Source of the DNA: a virus
Virus record (IMG/VR): IMGVR_UViG_3300034104_005687
Location: 124,001 to 188,000 of that record
Reading direction: 5' to 3' (one strand)
DNA length: 64,000 bases
The translations under genes were made by a program, and so were the position numbers. The notes under the pieces are model-generated. The model was not told where the DNA came from. It was given only the letters and a program-made list of their open reading frames with translations, and searched no databases. This document shows, in pieces, positions 7,910 through 15,890 of the stretch (positions are counted from its first letter, which is position 1; the number at the start of each line of letters is the position of its first letter).

Positions 7910-9760
7910 ATGAGTTTCTTTTACGATCTAAACAACAAACTAAACGCCATTCGTGAACTGCCCAGCACCACACACGGACAACTCAATGAGCGTGACATGA
8001 GCCGTGCTGCCAAAGGCTACGAAAAGTACGGCAAACAAGGCATGGAAGCCTTGGCCAAGGCTGGACGTGAAGGCAAGGCACTGGATCCAATTCGTGACAA
8101 GTACAACAAGTACGACGAGAGTGTAGAAGAAGGCTTTGGCGATGTGGTCAAGCAAGTAGGCAGTGCTGCCAAAAAGTTAGGCGGTCGTGCATTAAACACA
8201 CTAGGCCACGGCGACGATGCTGACATGATTCGCGATCTACAAAAGAAAATGGGCGTACCACAAACTGGCATGAAGCCCGGCGCAGAACCAAATCCCAAAC
8301 AGATCAAAGAAAAAATGAGCCCAGCCAAGGCCAAGAGCTTTGCTGCATTAGCTGAGCCCAAGGACAAAATCACTTTTGCCGACAAGATTGCTGGAGCCAA
8401 AAAAGAAGTCGACGAGATGCTGGGTGATGTAGCAGCAGAAGCCATGAAGAACGCACTGGGTGGCAAGAAACAAGTTGTTGCCAGTGAAGAAGAAGATCTC
8501 AATCCGTTCACAAACTACAAGAAGCCACGTACCGACACCCCAAGAGTTGGCAGCGTTGAACGCGGTCACAAACACGATATTGAGCACACAGCTACAGGTC
8601 GCAAGGTAACTCGACGAGTTGATCCTGCTGGTATCAGTGTTGGTGCTGATGACGACAAACCAGCAGACGGTGAAAAGCGTGGTCGTGGTCGTCCAAAAGG
8701 TCCTGCCAAGGCACCCGAGCGTGTGACCGGCGGCGCTACCAAGCACAAAGGCGGCCGCAAGACCAACGAAGGCGAAAACGAAAGCGATGAAATCAAACAA
8801 GCCATGGCCATGTTGAAGAAAGCTGGCTACACAGTAGAAAAGGCTGCTGAACAAGTGGACGAAAAAGCTGTGAGCAAGAAGCAACAACGTTTTATGGGCA
8901 TGGTTCATGCTGCACAAAAAGGTGAAAAGCCTGCCAGCAAAGAAGTTGCCAAAGTAGCCAAAGGCATGGGCAAGAAAGACGCAGAAGACTTTGCAGCTAC
9001 CAAGCACAAAGGCCTGCCTGAAAAGAAAAAGTCCGACGATGCTCCCAAGAAGAAAAAAGAAAAAACACAAGAAGCTGGTGGCACTGACACACCCACAGCC
9101 AGCAGCGGCTTCAGCTACGGCAAAGGCATCTACGACAGCATCAATCGCGAAATTGAAGAAATGATCGCAGAGTCAATGAGCGTGACCATGAGCATGAACA
9201 ATGACACAATGAATGGTGGTCCAGGTAAAAACCTCACAGTCAATGCCACAGATGAAGATGCAGTCAAATTGGCATCCATACTGAAAATGGCCGGTGTAGG
9301 CAGCGGTGAATCGTCATGTGGTTGCGGTCAACCTGGCTGTGACTGTGCTCAACAAGGCATGGACGAAGCTTATGGCGACACTGATGCCACAGAAAACGCA
9401 CCTGACTATCCCACAGAAACAGAAACCAGTGCAGATCCATTTCAGTACAGCGGTGGCATCAACAAGCCCAAGTCAACAGGGCAAACCACTGTGCCAGTTA
9501 TTGCTAGCCAAGACGATCGCCAACACAGCTATGCTGAAGCAGAAGAAGATGCTATCAAACGCATGATGGAAATGGCTGGCGTCAAGAAAAAAGAAGTTGA
9601 CGAAGAAAAAACTGACGAAGGCAACAAGTTCACTGGCAATCTAGCCAAGGCTCGTGCTGCTGGCAAAAAAGAAGCTGACCTAGACGGTGACGGTGACCTG
9701 GAAAAAGTCAAAGAAAGTATCTTTGATTTGACCAACCAGTGGCGAGCATACAAAGGATAA
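7910..9760 (+). CDS. Large low-complexity head-associated protein with DUF3008-like segment
   Basis: A 616-residue, very Lys/Glu/Ala-rich protein with no long hydrophobic core, 4 bases after the preceding gene. Visible modules: DIRDKYNKYDESVEEGF near residue 65; an AT-hook-like GEKRGRGRPKGPAK around 253-266; a DUF3008-like block at ~323-375 (KKQQRFMGMVHAAQKGE ... KHKGLPEKKK); a cysteine cluster SSCGCGQPGCDCAQ near 469-480; and an EF-hand-like loop DLDGDGDLEKVKE at 590-602. DNA-binding internal or scaffold protein is the best guess from the AT-hook and the context. Confidence 0.65.
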   Translation: MSFFYDLNNKLNAIRELPSTTHGQLNERDMSRAAKGYEKYGKQGMEALAKAGREGKALDPIRDKYNKYDESVEEGFGDVVKQVGSAAKKLGGRALNTLGHGDDADMIRDLQKKMGVPQTGMKPGAEPNPKQIKEKMSPAKAKSFAALAEPKDKITFADKIAGAKKEVDEMLGDVAAEAMKNALGGKKQVVASEEEDLNPFTNYKKPRTDTPRVGSVERGHKHDIEHTATGRKVTRRVDPAGISVGADDDKPADGEKRGRGRPKGPAKAPERVTGGATKHKGGRKTNEGENESDEIKQAMAMLKKAGYTVEKAAEQVDEKAVSKKQQRFMGMVHAAQKGEKPASKEVAKVAKGMGKKDAEDFAATKHKGLPEKKKSDDAPKKKKEKTQEAGGTDTPTASSGFSYGKGIYDSINREIEEMIAESMSVTMSMNNDTMNGGPGKNLTVNATDEDAVKLASILKMAGVGSGESSCGCGQPGCDCAQQGMDEAYGDTDATENAPDYPTETETSADPFQYSGGINKPKSTGQTTVPVIASQDDRQHSYAEAEEDAIKRMMEMAGVKKKEVDEEKTDEGNKFTGNLAKARAAGKKEADLDGDGDLEKVKESIFDLTNQWRAYKG

Positions 9761-9764
9761 TATC

Positions 9765-9932
9765 ATGTACAAACCAATCAACGAAAATTTAACAAACCCA
9801 CCGGTGATGAATCCACACAGTCCTGCCAGCAATGGCTACAAACAACAGCCTGTGGATATTCCTGGTGTACTGGATCAAACACGTCGTTTGTTTCAGCCAG
9901 TGATCGCTATTCCGCCTGAAAGCAACAAGTAA
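9765..9932 (+). CDS. Small virion-block protein, unknown
   Basis: A 55-residue ORF in a tight operon: it starts 4 bases after the previous stop, and its TAA overlaps the next ATG (TAATG). It is proline- and asparagine-rich (NPPVMNPHSP, VDIPGVLDQTRRLF) with no transmembrane segment. The start MYKPINEN contains an INE tripeptide that would fit the prohead protease rule, but this is weak. Function unknown. Confidence 0.55.
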   Translation: MYKPINENLTNPPVMNPHSPASNGYKQQPVDIPGVLDQTRRLFQPVIAIPPESNK

Positions 9933-10261
9933 TGCCACAAGCAAACGTTTATACCAGTGCATCGGCACAGGCCTGGTTCACCGACAAAGCCAGGATCAGC
10001 ACTGGCAACACTGCTGTGACTTTTCAGGTCAATGCAGTTCAGTTGACCTATGTAAATCCAGGCACAGGCGTCACTGCCAATGCTGGATCCGCTGTGGGCA
10101 ATATCTACAGCAATGCAGTCAGTGTGCCAGCCAGCAGTCGTCAAGACATCTATGTGGGTGTGGGCAATCAGTTGACCATTACAGGCTCTAATTTCACTGT
10201 ACAAGAATTAGGCACAGCAAGTTCTGCTGCCGCTGGCGAAAACGGTGTAGGCAACGGCTGA
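9932..10261 (+). CDS. Small beta-rich virion-block protein, unknown
   Basis: The 109-residue sequence is rich in Thr, Val, Asn, Gly and Ala with a beta-sandwich look (AVTFQVNAVQLTYVNPG, DIYVGVGNQLTITGS). The C-terminus is a low-complexity Ala/Gly tail. It is linked to its neighbours by TAATG and TGATG overlaps. A small capsid decoration or fibre-base protein is possible; nothing specific is recognised. Confidence 0.6.
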   Translation: MPQANVYTSASAQAWFTDKARISTGNTAVTFQVNAVQLTYVNPGTGVTANAGSAVGNIYSNAVSVPASSRQDIYVGVGNQLTITGSNFTVQELGTASSAAAGENGVGNG

Positions 10262-10632
10262 TGCGAGCACAGGAGTTCATCACTGAGCGTGACGGCAAAA
10301 TAGGCACACGTAGACAAGCTGCTACTGTGGGTCTAAACACCTTTGGTGATGCTGAACGAACCAACAGTGATTATACTCTCAATCGTGTGATGATGGCTGT
10401 GGCCATGGCTGATGGTTCTGATGATGTCATAGACATGGATGAAAAAAGCTGGATAGGTAAAAAACGTGCAGCTTTTCCTTATACACAAGTTGAACAAGAC
10501 ATGTTGAAACAGGCCTACAAAGCAGCAGGCGCTGTGTATCAAGATATCAACAAAGGAGATCTTGACTCCGAAGAACACCCTGCAGTACATGTCACCAGTC
10601 CAGTTAAAGCTTTCAAGGGATATCCTCGATGA
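10261..10632 (+). CDS. Predicted internal head protein, MRAxEFIxE family, copy 1
   Basis: The 123-residue protein begins MRAQEFITE, which resembles the T4 capsid-targeting peptide and ends in an ITE prohead-protease-like site. The middle contains NSDYTLNRVMMAVAMADG and KSWIGKK; the C-terminus is SPVKAFKGYPR. The following gene shares both ends with it, so the two are paralogues with divergent cores. Likely packaged into the prohead. The stop and the next start overlap (ATGA at 10629). Confidence 0.65.
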   Translation: MRAQEFITERDGKIGTRRQAATVGLNTFGDAERTNSDYTLNRVMMAVAMADGSDDVIDMDEKSWIGKKRAAFPYTQVEQDMLKQAYKAAGAVYQDINKGDLDSEEHPAVHVTSPVKAFKGYPR

Positions 10633-11015
10633 GAGCTAGAGAATTTATTCGCGAGCAGAAAGAGCTTCCTCCCGAAACAGCAGAGCCTATGCAATACACT
10701 TATACGCTGCCGGGACTTAGTGCAGCTGATCCATACAAATCTTATCGCATGGGTGTTGCGCTGGCCCGTGCCCGTAGTGAATACCGCAAAGACAATGTGA
10801 ATCCACACATGCCTGAATGGTCAGCAGAAACAGCATTTGGTGAGCATGCTGTGATATCAGGAATGAATTCTGGTATTGAACAGATCATTGACGCCGCGCT
10901 GGCAATGACTGATACTCCAGGTGGCAAACGCTTGGTCAGCACACCTGAAAGCAACGAACCCAAGTTTGTAACAACTCAGAGCCCAGTCAATGCCTTCAAA
11001 GGCTACCCACGCTGA
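10629..11015 (+). CDS. Predicted internal head protein, MRAxEFIxE family, copy 2
   Basis: The 128-residue paralogue of the preceding gene starts MRAREFIRE (IRE cleavage-like site) and ends SPVNAFKGYPR. The core carries a DPYKSYRMGVALARARSEY helix that lines up with the YTLNRVMMAVAMADG region of copy 1. Capsid targeting is inferred from the N-terminus. A poly-T run follows the gene, but I see no stable stem before it. Confidence 0.65.
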   Translation: MRAREFIREQKELPPETAEPMQYTYTLPGLSAADPYKSYRMGVALARARSEYRKDNVNPHMPEWSAETAFGEHAVISGMNSGIEQIIDAALAMTDTPGGKRLVSTPESNEPKFVTTQSPVNAFKGYPR

Positions 11016-11027
11016 TTGTTTTTTTTT

Positions 11028-11055
11028 GCTAAATATTCCAACATAGAAATTTAGC
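11028..11055 (+). promoter_or_regulatory. Late promoter within an inverted repeat
   Basis: GCTAAAT (11028-11034) and ATTTAGC (11049-11055) form a 7-base-pair inverted repeat with a 14-base loop. TAAATA at 11030-11035 is the late element for the fibre gene at 11058. The right arm lies in the leader just before the ATG, so the transcript itself would not contain the left arm. Confidence 0.5.
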
Positions 11056-11057
11056 AA

Positions 11058-11666
11058 ATGGCCAATCCACCTCCACCATACGACAACATCACAGGCATAA
11101 GCCGTGCTGTAATGAAAGACAACGCACAAGAAACCATTGGCGATTACAACGGTGTTGCTCGCCCCAGCGAATTAGTAGTCAATCAACTCACACAAGATAT
11201 CTATGTAGGCAACGTCAATGGAAATCTAAATTTGGTTGCATACGGATCTGGTGTTACCAGCACCACAACATTCAACCCGCAGTTCACTGACGGATCAGGC
11301 ACATTTGCTGGCGGCACTGCCACTGCATCCTATGTGCGTATGGGTCCGCTGATGTATATACATGTGTATGTGGATTTTACAGGGGTTACCAACTTTGGCA
11401 GCACAGGATATCAGATTACACTGCCCACACCCGCAATAAACACATTTAGACTGGCCGGCGGCAGTCTGCATCAAACAGCCGGTGCTGGTTCTCCTGCCCT
11501 GTATCATATTGCTGGAATCACAGACGTCGTTGACAGCACCACAGTTATGAAACTATACTATTCTGGCAGCACCACTGATCTAGTTTGGAAATTCAACACT
11601 CCAGCCACAGGCGCCTGGCAATCAGGCGCACACTTTGATATCTCGGGTACTTACCAAATAGCATAA
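11058..11666 (+). CDS. Fibre-like virion protein with shared N-terminal anchor
   Basis: This 202-residue protein has a ~60-residue N-terminal module (MANPPPPYDNITGISRA ... MKDNAQET...YNG.ARP.ELVV.Q) nearly identical to that of the next gene, so both probably dock on the same virion site. The remaining ~140 residues look like a compact beta-rich knob (FTDGSGTFAGGTATASYVRM, WQSGAHFDISGTYQIA). A tail or head fibre tip involved in host contact is the best interpretation. Late promoter inside an inverted repeat upstream. Confidence 0.7.
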   Translation: MANPPPPYDNITGISRAVMKDNAQETIGDYNGVARPSELVVNQLTQDIYVGNVNGNLNLVAYGSGVTSTTTFNPQFTDGSGTFAGGTATASYVRMGPLMYIHVYVDFTGVTNFGSTGYQITLPTPAINTFRLAGGSLHQTAGAGSPALYHIAGITDVVDSTTVMKLYYSGSTTDLVWKFNTPATGAWQSGAHFDISGTYQIA

Positions 11667-11667
11667 C

Positions 11668-13134
11668 ATGGCCAATCCACCTCCACCATACGACAACATC
11701 ACCGGCATTTCACGTGCCGCAATGAAGGACAATGCTCAAGAGACATTGGCCAACTACAACGGCAATGCTAGACCTGGCGAACTGGTAGTAGATCAAACCA
11801 CAAGCATTGTGTATGTGGGCAACGCTCTAGGCGACCTAACAGCAGTGGCCACACCGGGTGGTGCAACAACCTGGGCACTGTTAAGCAACAAAGATGGTGC
11901 CGCAGGACCCACTATCATAGCCCTGGGCCAAAATGCTGGATTTGACGGCCAGGCCAATGCTGCCATAGCCCTGGGTGAGGCAGCCGGTGCGGGAGGCCAA
12001 AATTCAGCAGCAATTGCAATTGGACAAAATTCCGGGGCCAACACCACCCAAGGCTCGAGTGCTGTGGCCATTGGTGTCTCAACTGGATTTGATGCTCAAG
12101 GCCAGTACGGCGTGGCTATTGGTGCATTTACTGCAACAACTTTGCAAGGTGCTCGATCAGTGGCCATTGGACTCAGTAGTGGCCAAACCACACAAGGCAC
12201 TGACGCTGTGGCCATTGGTCAATATGCCGGCAACGAAGTACAAAGCGTCTCAGCAGTGGCCATTGGTAACAATGCTGGTTATACTGGTCAAGGCATAAGT
12301 TCTGTGGCCATTGGCCAAGGTGCTGGTTTGACCAATCAAGGTAATCAAAGTGTTGCAATTGGACAAAATGCTGGCGCCACCCAAGGATCAACAGCAGTGG
12401 CAATTGGACAAAATGCCGGCGGCGGTGTTGCTTTGCAAGGTGATGACGCAGTGGCCATTGGCCACGGTGCAGGCGCAAATACTCAAGGTACTCAATCAGT
12501 TGCCATTGGATTATATGCTGGCCAGGATGCCCAAGGTATCCAATCAGTAGCCATTGGATCTAGTGCTGGATTGTCTGCACAAGGCAATGTTACAGTGGCC
12601 ATTGGCGTTGGTGCTGGCTCAACCACACAAGGCACTCAATCAGTTGCTGTTGGTAAGCAAGCCGGGCAAACCACACAAGGTGCTTATTCTGTAGCGGTTG
12701 GCGACAGCGCCGGATTAACCACACAAGGTATTCAATCAGTAGCAGTGGGGCAACGAGCTGGATTTTCCAATCAAAGTCCTTATGCAGTGGCCATAGGAGC
12801 GTATGCTGGTAATTCAGCACAGGGTGAGCGAACAGTAGCAGTCGGATACGGCGCTGGAATAGCCTCACAAGGTAATAGTTCAGTAGCCATTGGAAACTTT
12901 GCTGGTAACTCAAGCCAAGGTACATATTCTATAGCAATTGGATCTAATGCTGGTGACGTCAGTCAAGCCAACAACTCAATTATTCTAAATGCCTCTGGCG
13001 GCCCATTAAATCAAACCACAGCCAACACATTCACAGTGAAACCTGTGCGCAACGGTGGTTCCAGCGGATTACCTGCAGGCTTCTACCAAATGGCATACAA
13101 TCCCACAACTGGTGAAATTGTTTACTACACTTAA
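11668..13134 (+). CDS. Fibre/adhesin with ~22 YadA-like head repeats
   Basis: A 488-residue protein starting one base after the previous stop. Residues 1-60 repeat the anchor of the preceding gene. Residues ~83-444 are about 22 tandem repeats of ~16 residues with core [AV]-[AV]-I-G-x-x-A-G-x-x-x-Q-G, the left-handed beta-roll repeat of YadA-type trimeric adhesin heads. The last ~44 residues (TFTVKPVRNGG...GEIVYYT) may cap the roll. Probably a trimeric host-binding fibre. Confidence 0.8.
   Translation: MANPPPPYDNITGISRAAMKDNAQETLANYNGNARPGELVVDQTTSIVYVGNALGDLTAVATPGGATTWALLSNKDGAAGPTIIALGQNAGFDGQANAAIALGEAAGAGGQNSAAIAIGQNSGANTTQGSSAVAIGVSTGFDAQGQYGVAIGAFTATTLQGARSVAIGLSSGQTTQGTDAVAIGQYAGNEVQSVSAVAIGNNAGYTGQGISSVAIGQGAGLTNQGNQSVAIGQNAGATQGSTAVAIGQNAGGGVALQGDDAVAIGHGAGANTQGTQSVAIGLYAGQDAQGIQSVAIGSSAGLSAQGNVTVAIGVGAGSTTQGTQSVAVGKQAGQTTQGAYSVAVGDSAGLTTQGIQSVAVGQRAGFSNQSPYAVAIGAYAGNSAQGERTVAVGYGAGIASQGNSSVAIGNFAGNSSQGTYSIAIGSNAGDVSQANNSIILNASGGPLNQTTANTFTVKPVRNGGSSGLPAGFYQMAYNPTTGEIVYYT
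11914..12999 (+). repeat. Coding tandem repeats (VAIGxxAGxxxQG, ~48 bp unit)
   Basis: There are about 22 copies of a 45-54 bp unit whose translation centres on GCNATTGG (AIG) and GCTGG (AG). Some neighbouring units are closely alike at the DNA level, so copy number could change by recombination. Confidence 0.8.
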
Positions 13135-13141
13135 TATCGAT

Positions 13142-13576
13142 ATGAAAAAACTACTACTCTCTCTACTACTGATTCCATGCTTGGTCATGGCACAAAAAAC
13201 ACCAAAAGGTGCAACCTATGACGCACAAATTGTGCGCATCAACGATGGCGACACTGTGGTAATTTCCGCACCATTCTTGCCTGCTCCGCTCAAGCCTGAA
13301 CTGGCTGTGCGAATCTTTGGTGTTGACACTCCTGAAAAAGGACATAGAGCACAATGTCCGCAAGAAAATGCCCGCGGTCTAGCAGCCACAGAGTTTACCA
13401 AAAATGCAATAGCAACCAGTCAACAACGACAAGTCACACTGTATGCCTGGGACAAGTTTGGTGGTCGTGTGCTGGGTGATATCATTCTAGATGGCCGTAG
13501 CCTGCGTCAAGGACTGATTGCCAATGGGTTTGCTCGTGAATACTACGGTGACGCCAAACAAAGCTGGTGTAATTAA
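13142..13576 (+). CDS. Secreted thermonuclease (SNase family)
   Basis: A 144-residue staphylococcal-nuclease-like enzyme with a Sec signal peptide (MKKLLLSLLLIPCLVMA, cleavage likely after Ala17). Family residues are present: Asp37, Arg57, Asp62-Thr-Pro-Glu65 and Arg109 in DKFGGRVLG, so it should be catalytic. The frame is open upstream to 13055, but the signal peptide fixes the start at 13142. It would cut DNA or RNA in the periplasm or outside the cell, possibly scavenging nucleotides or excluding competing DNA. No clear ribosome binding site. Confidence 0.85.
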   Translation: MKKLLLSLLLIPCLVMAQKTPKGATYDAQIVRINDGDTVVISAPFLPAPLKPELAVRIFGVDTPEKGHRAQCPQENARGLAATEFTKNAIATSQQRQVTLYAWDKFGGRVLGDIILDGRSLRQGLIANGFAREYYGDAKQSWCN

Positions 13577-13598
13577 TTTCTCAATCAAATTGGGCATG

Positions 13599-13604
13599 TA
13601 AATA
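13599..13604 (+). promoter_or_regulatory. Late promoter TAAATA for the radical SAM operon, leaderless spacing
   Basis: GTAAATA ends 4 bases before the ATG at 13609, with no Shine-Dalgarno in between. It drives three overlapping genes (two radical SAM proteins and an SGNH protein). Confidence 0.6.
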
Positions 13605-13608
13605 CTGC

Positions 13609-14751
13609 ATGTCCAATTTCTTTTGCGCAGCCCCCTGGCGTGGCCTGCATATCAATCCCCGAGGCGATGTCAAAACCTGCTGTGCAGGCAATCCCAACAT
13701 GCTGGGAAATCTAAATCAACAAAGCATTGTTGAAATTCTCAACAGCAACTTGATGGCAGAAATACGCCAAAACTTAGCACAGGGGCAACCTCATGAATAT
13801 TGCTCTAACTGTGTTCGTGCTGAACGTTTTGGCGCCGATAGTGAACGTAAATGGCACAACGATGTCAATCCAGATTTTGATTATGCCACAGCTGGAGATC
13901 AATATCATTATCCTGTGATTGTTGATGTGCGATGGAATACAACCTGCAATCTGAGTTGTAACTATTGCGGCGAAGCATGCAGTAGCAAATGGGCCAGCAT
14001 CAAAGGAATACCATTCAAGTCAGGCGCCAGACCCTATTATGATCAAGTTTGTGATTTTATTGAGCAACATTACAATCACATACATGAAGTTGCGCTGGTC
14101 GGTGGCGAACCGTTGTTGTTGCCTGAAAACGAACGACTGCTGGATGTCATCCCCAAAGATGCCATTGTTACATTGATTACCAATCTCAACGTTGACTTTG
14201 AAAAAAACAAAATATTCCAAAAGCTTGCTGCTCGTAACCGAGTAGGGTGGTCAATGAGTTTTGATAACATTGGGCCCAGACTTGAATATGTTCGACATGG
14301 TGCAAGCTGGAACACAATCAAAAACAATCTTGCTGTGATCAAAGATTTGATGAAAACACAAGGTCAGTGGGGCGGAATTCACGCAGTGTACAACCTCTAC
14401 AGCGCCACACGTATTTGCGAACTGCGTGAATTTGCTGACAAAACAGGTACCACAGTGCTGTGGCAAAATCTGTTTCAACCCGATTATCTTGATCCGTTCT
14501 TGCATGGTCCAGAAGTAGCGCAAGCTGCCATTGCAGAAATTGAACGTTTTTACGCCATGGGAATAGCAACACCAGCTGAACGCATGTTCTTTGATCAAGC
14601 CTTGCAGAATTATCAAACAGTTAAAACAGCACACCCTGGGATTGAACGTAAATTTGCAAAGCACATTCAAGAAATTGAATCAACGTATCACCCAGACACA
14701 AAAGGAAAGTTTGCCACATTGTGGCCTGAACTAGCAAGTTTATGCAAATAA
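13609..14751 (+). CDS. Radical SAM protein with N-terminal twitch/SPASM-like domain (1)
   Basis: A 380-residue radical SAM enzyme. The [4Fe-4S]-SAM motif is C113-x3-C117-x2-C120 (CNLSCNYC), followed by GGEPLL near residue 165. Before the core lies an N-terminal auxiliary cluster region, FCAAPW...GDVKTCC (Cys6, 24, 25) plus YCSNC (Cys65, 68), the arrangement of twitch-domain radical SAM proteins, where the SPASM-like part precedes the barrel. The substrate is unknown; relatives modify peptides or small molecules. First gene of a late operon, with its 3' end overlapping the next start by 10 bases. Confidence 0.88.
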   Translation: MSNFFCAAPWRGLHINPRGDVKTCCAGNPNMLGNLNQQSIVEILNSNLMAEIRQNLAQGQPHEYCSNCVRAERFGADSERKWHNDVNPDFDYATAGDQYHYPVIVDVRWNTTCNLSCNYCGEACSSKWASIKGIPFKSGARPYYDQVCDFIEQHYNHIHEVALVGGEPLLLPENERLLDVIPKDAIVTLITNLNVDFEKNKIFQKLAARNRVGWSMSFDNIGPRLEYVRHGASWNTIKNNLAVIKDLMKTQGQWGGIHAVYNLYSATRICELREFADKTGTTVLWQNLFQPDYLDPFLHGPEVAQAAIAEIERFYAMGIATPAERMFFDQALQNYQTVKTAHPGIERKFAKHIQEIESTYHPDTKGKFATLWPELASLCK

Positions 14752-15890
14752 CACAAAGCCCTACTTTTTGTCCAGCACCCTGGACCAGTATCAACATAGA
14801 TCAAACAGGCTTAGTAATGCCATGTTTTCACACTGGCTATGAATTAGGTAATATCAAACGCATACCTATTCAACAAGTGTTAAAAGACAACCCGATTAAA
14901 GACATAAGACAGACTATGGCACGTGGTGAATGGCACAAAGCATGCGCCTGGTGTAAGAGGCTTGAAGAAACTACTGGATCCAGCGGAAGAACTGTGAGAA
15001 ATACAAACCCAGAGACATTGGCAGCTATTGATGCTGATATAGATTTTTTTAAGCTGGAGCAGTTGGTAGTCAATTGGAGTAATCTTTGCAATTTAACCTG
15101 TGTGTATTGCAACGATCACACGTCAACGGCTTGGCAAAGCATTAAAAAAATTCCCATCAATTATGTCAAAAACGAACACGACGATTTAATTGAGTTGGTC
15201 AAAACACAAGGTCATAACATTCAAGGATTGTCCCTGGGCGGTGGAGAGCCACTGCTGCAAAAAGGACTTGATGTATTTTTAAGTTACCTTAATCCTGCCA
15301 CAGTATCAGTAATGGTCACTACCAATCTCAGCATGGAAATTACAACCAATCCTATCTATCAAATTCTTAAAACATGGCCCAAGGTAGAATGGATGGTGAG
15401 CTTTGACAATGCCAACAAAGAAAAGTTTGAATATGTTAGAGATCGAGCAAATTGGGAACAGTTTGTAAAAAATTTGCGACAAATGAAACAAGATGGGCAG
15501 CAGGTAAGTGCACATCCTGCGTACAGTATCTATTGCGCATTAGATCTTGAAGAATACTATGATTTTTGTACAAGTGAAAATTTGAATATTTACTGGTGCG
15601 AACTCAATCATCCGATAGAATTGGACATACGGAGACATTCTCAAACATTGCGAGACTTGGCAGTCGGAGAAATCAATCGGGTGATAGATAAGTATGGCGA
15701 TAGAAACGGTTTGGCAATTGATGTGTTGAAAACTTACCGTAATACGTTACAAGACAATAGCTACCTCAAGTATCAAGAAAATTTTAAATCATCAAAAACG
15801 TTAGCATGGCACGTAGACATAGAAAACACTTTGAAAAAAACAAACAAGTTTGTTGACTTATGGCCAGCACTGGCAAAGGAAATACAATGA
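14742..15890 (+). CDS. Radical SAM protein with N-terminal twitch/SPASM-like domain (2)
   Basis: This 382-residue paralogue-like neighbour of the previous gene has N-terminal FCPAPW...VMPC (Cys10, 28) and CAWC (68, 71), then the core CNLTCVYC (Cys116, 120, 123), GGGEPLLQ and a TTNLS segment. The two proteins share overall layout but have diverged widely, suggesting successive or parallel steps. It is coupled upstream (10-base overlap) and downstream (ATGA overlap with the SGNH gene). Its codons become more AT-rich than those of the preceding gene. Confidence 0.88.
   Translation: MQITQSPTFCPAPWTSINIDQTGLVMPCFHTGYELGNIKRIPIQQVLKDNPIKDIRQTMARGEWHKACAWCKRLEETTGSSGRTVRNTNPETLAAIDADIDFFKLEQLVVNWSNLCNLTCVYCNDHTSTAWQSIKKIPINYVKNEHDDLIELVKTQGHNIQGLSLGGGEPLLQKGLDVFLSYLNPATVSVMVTTNLSMEITTNPIYQILKTWPKVEWMVSFDNANKEKFEYVRDRANWEQFVKNLRQMKQDGQQVSAHPAYSIYCALDLEEYYDFCTSENLNIYWCELNHPIELDIRRHSQTLRDLAVGEINRVIDKYGDRNGLAIDVLKTYRNTLQDNSYLKYQENFKSSKTLAWHVDIENTLKKTNKFVDLWPALAKEIQ

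Noticed and set aside
8348-9096. Antisense ORF of 240 codons opposite the 616-residue head-block protein
   Set aside because: It is Phe/Leu/Cys-rich, as expected from the complement of Lys/Glu-rich codons, with no start signals.
11001-11030. Terminator at the poly-T run after the second MRAxEFIxE gene
   Set aside because: There are nine or more T but no convincing GC stem before them; the nearby inverted repeat lies after the T run.
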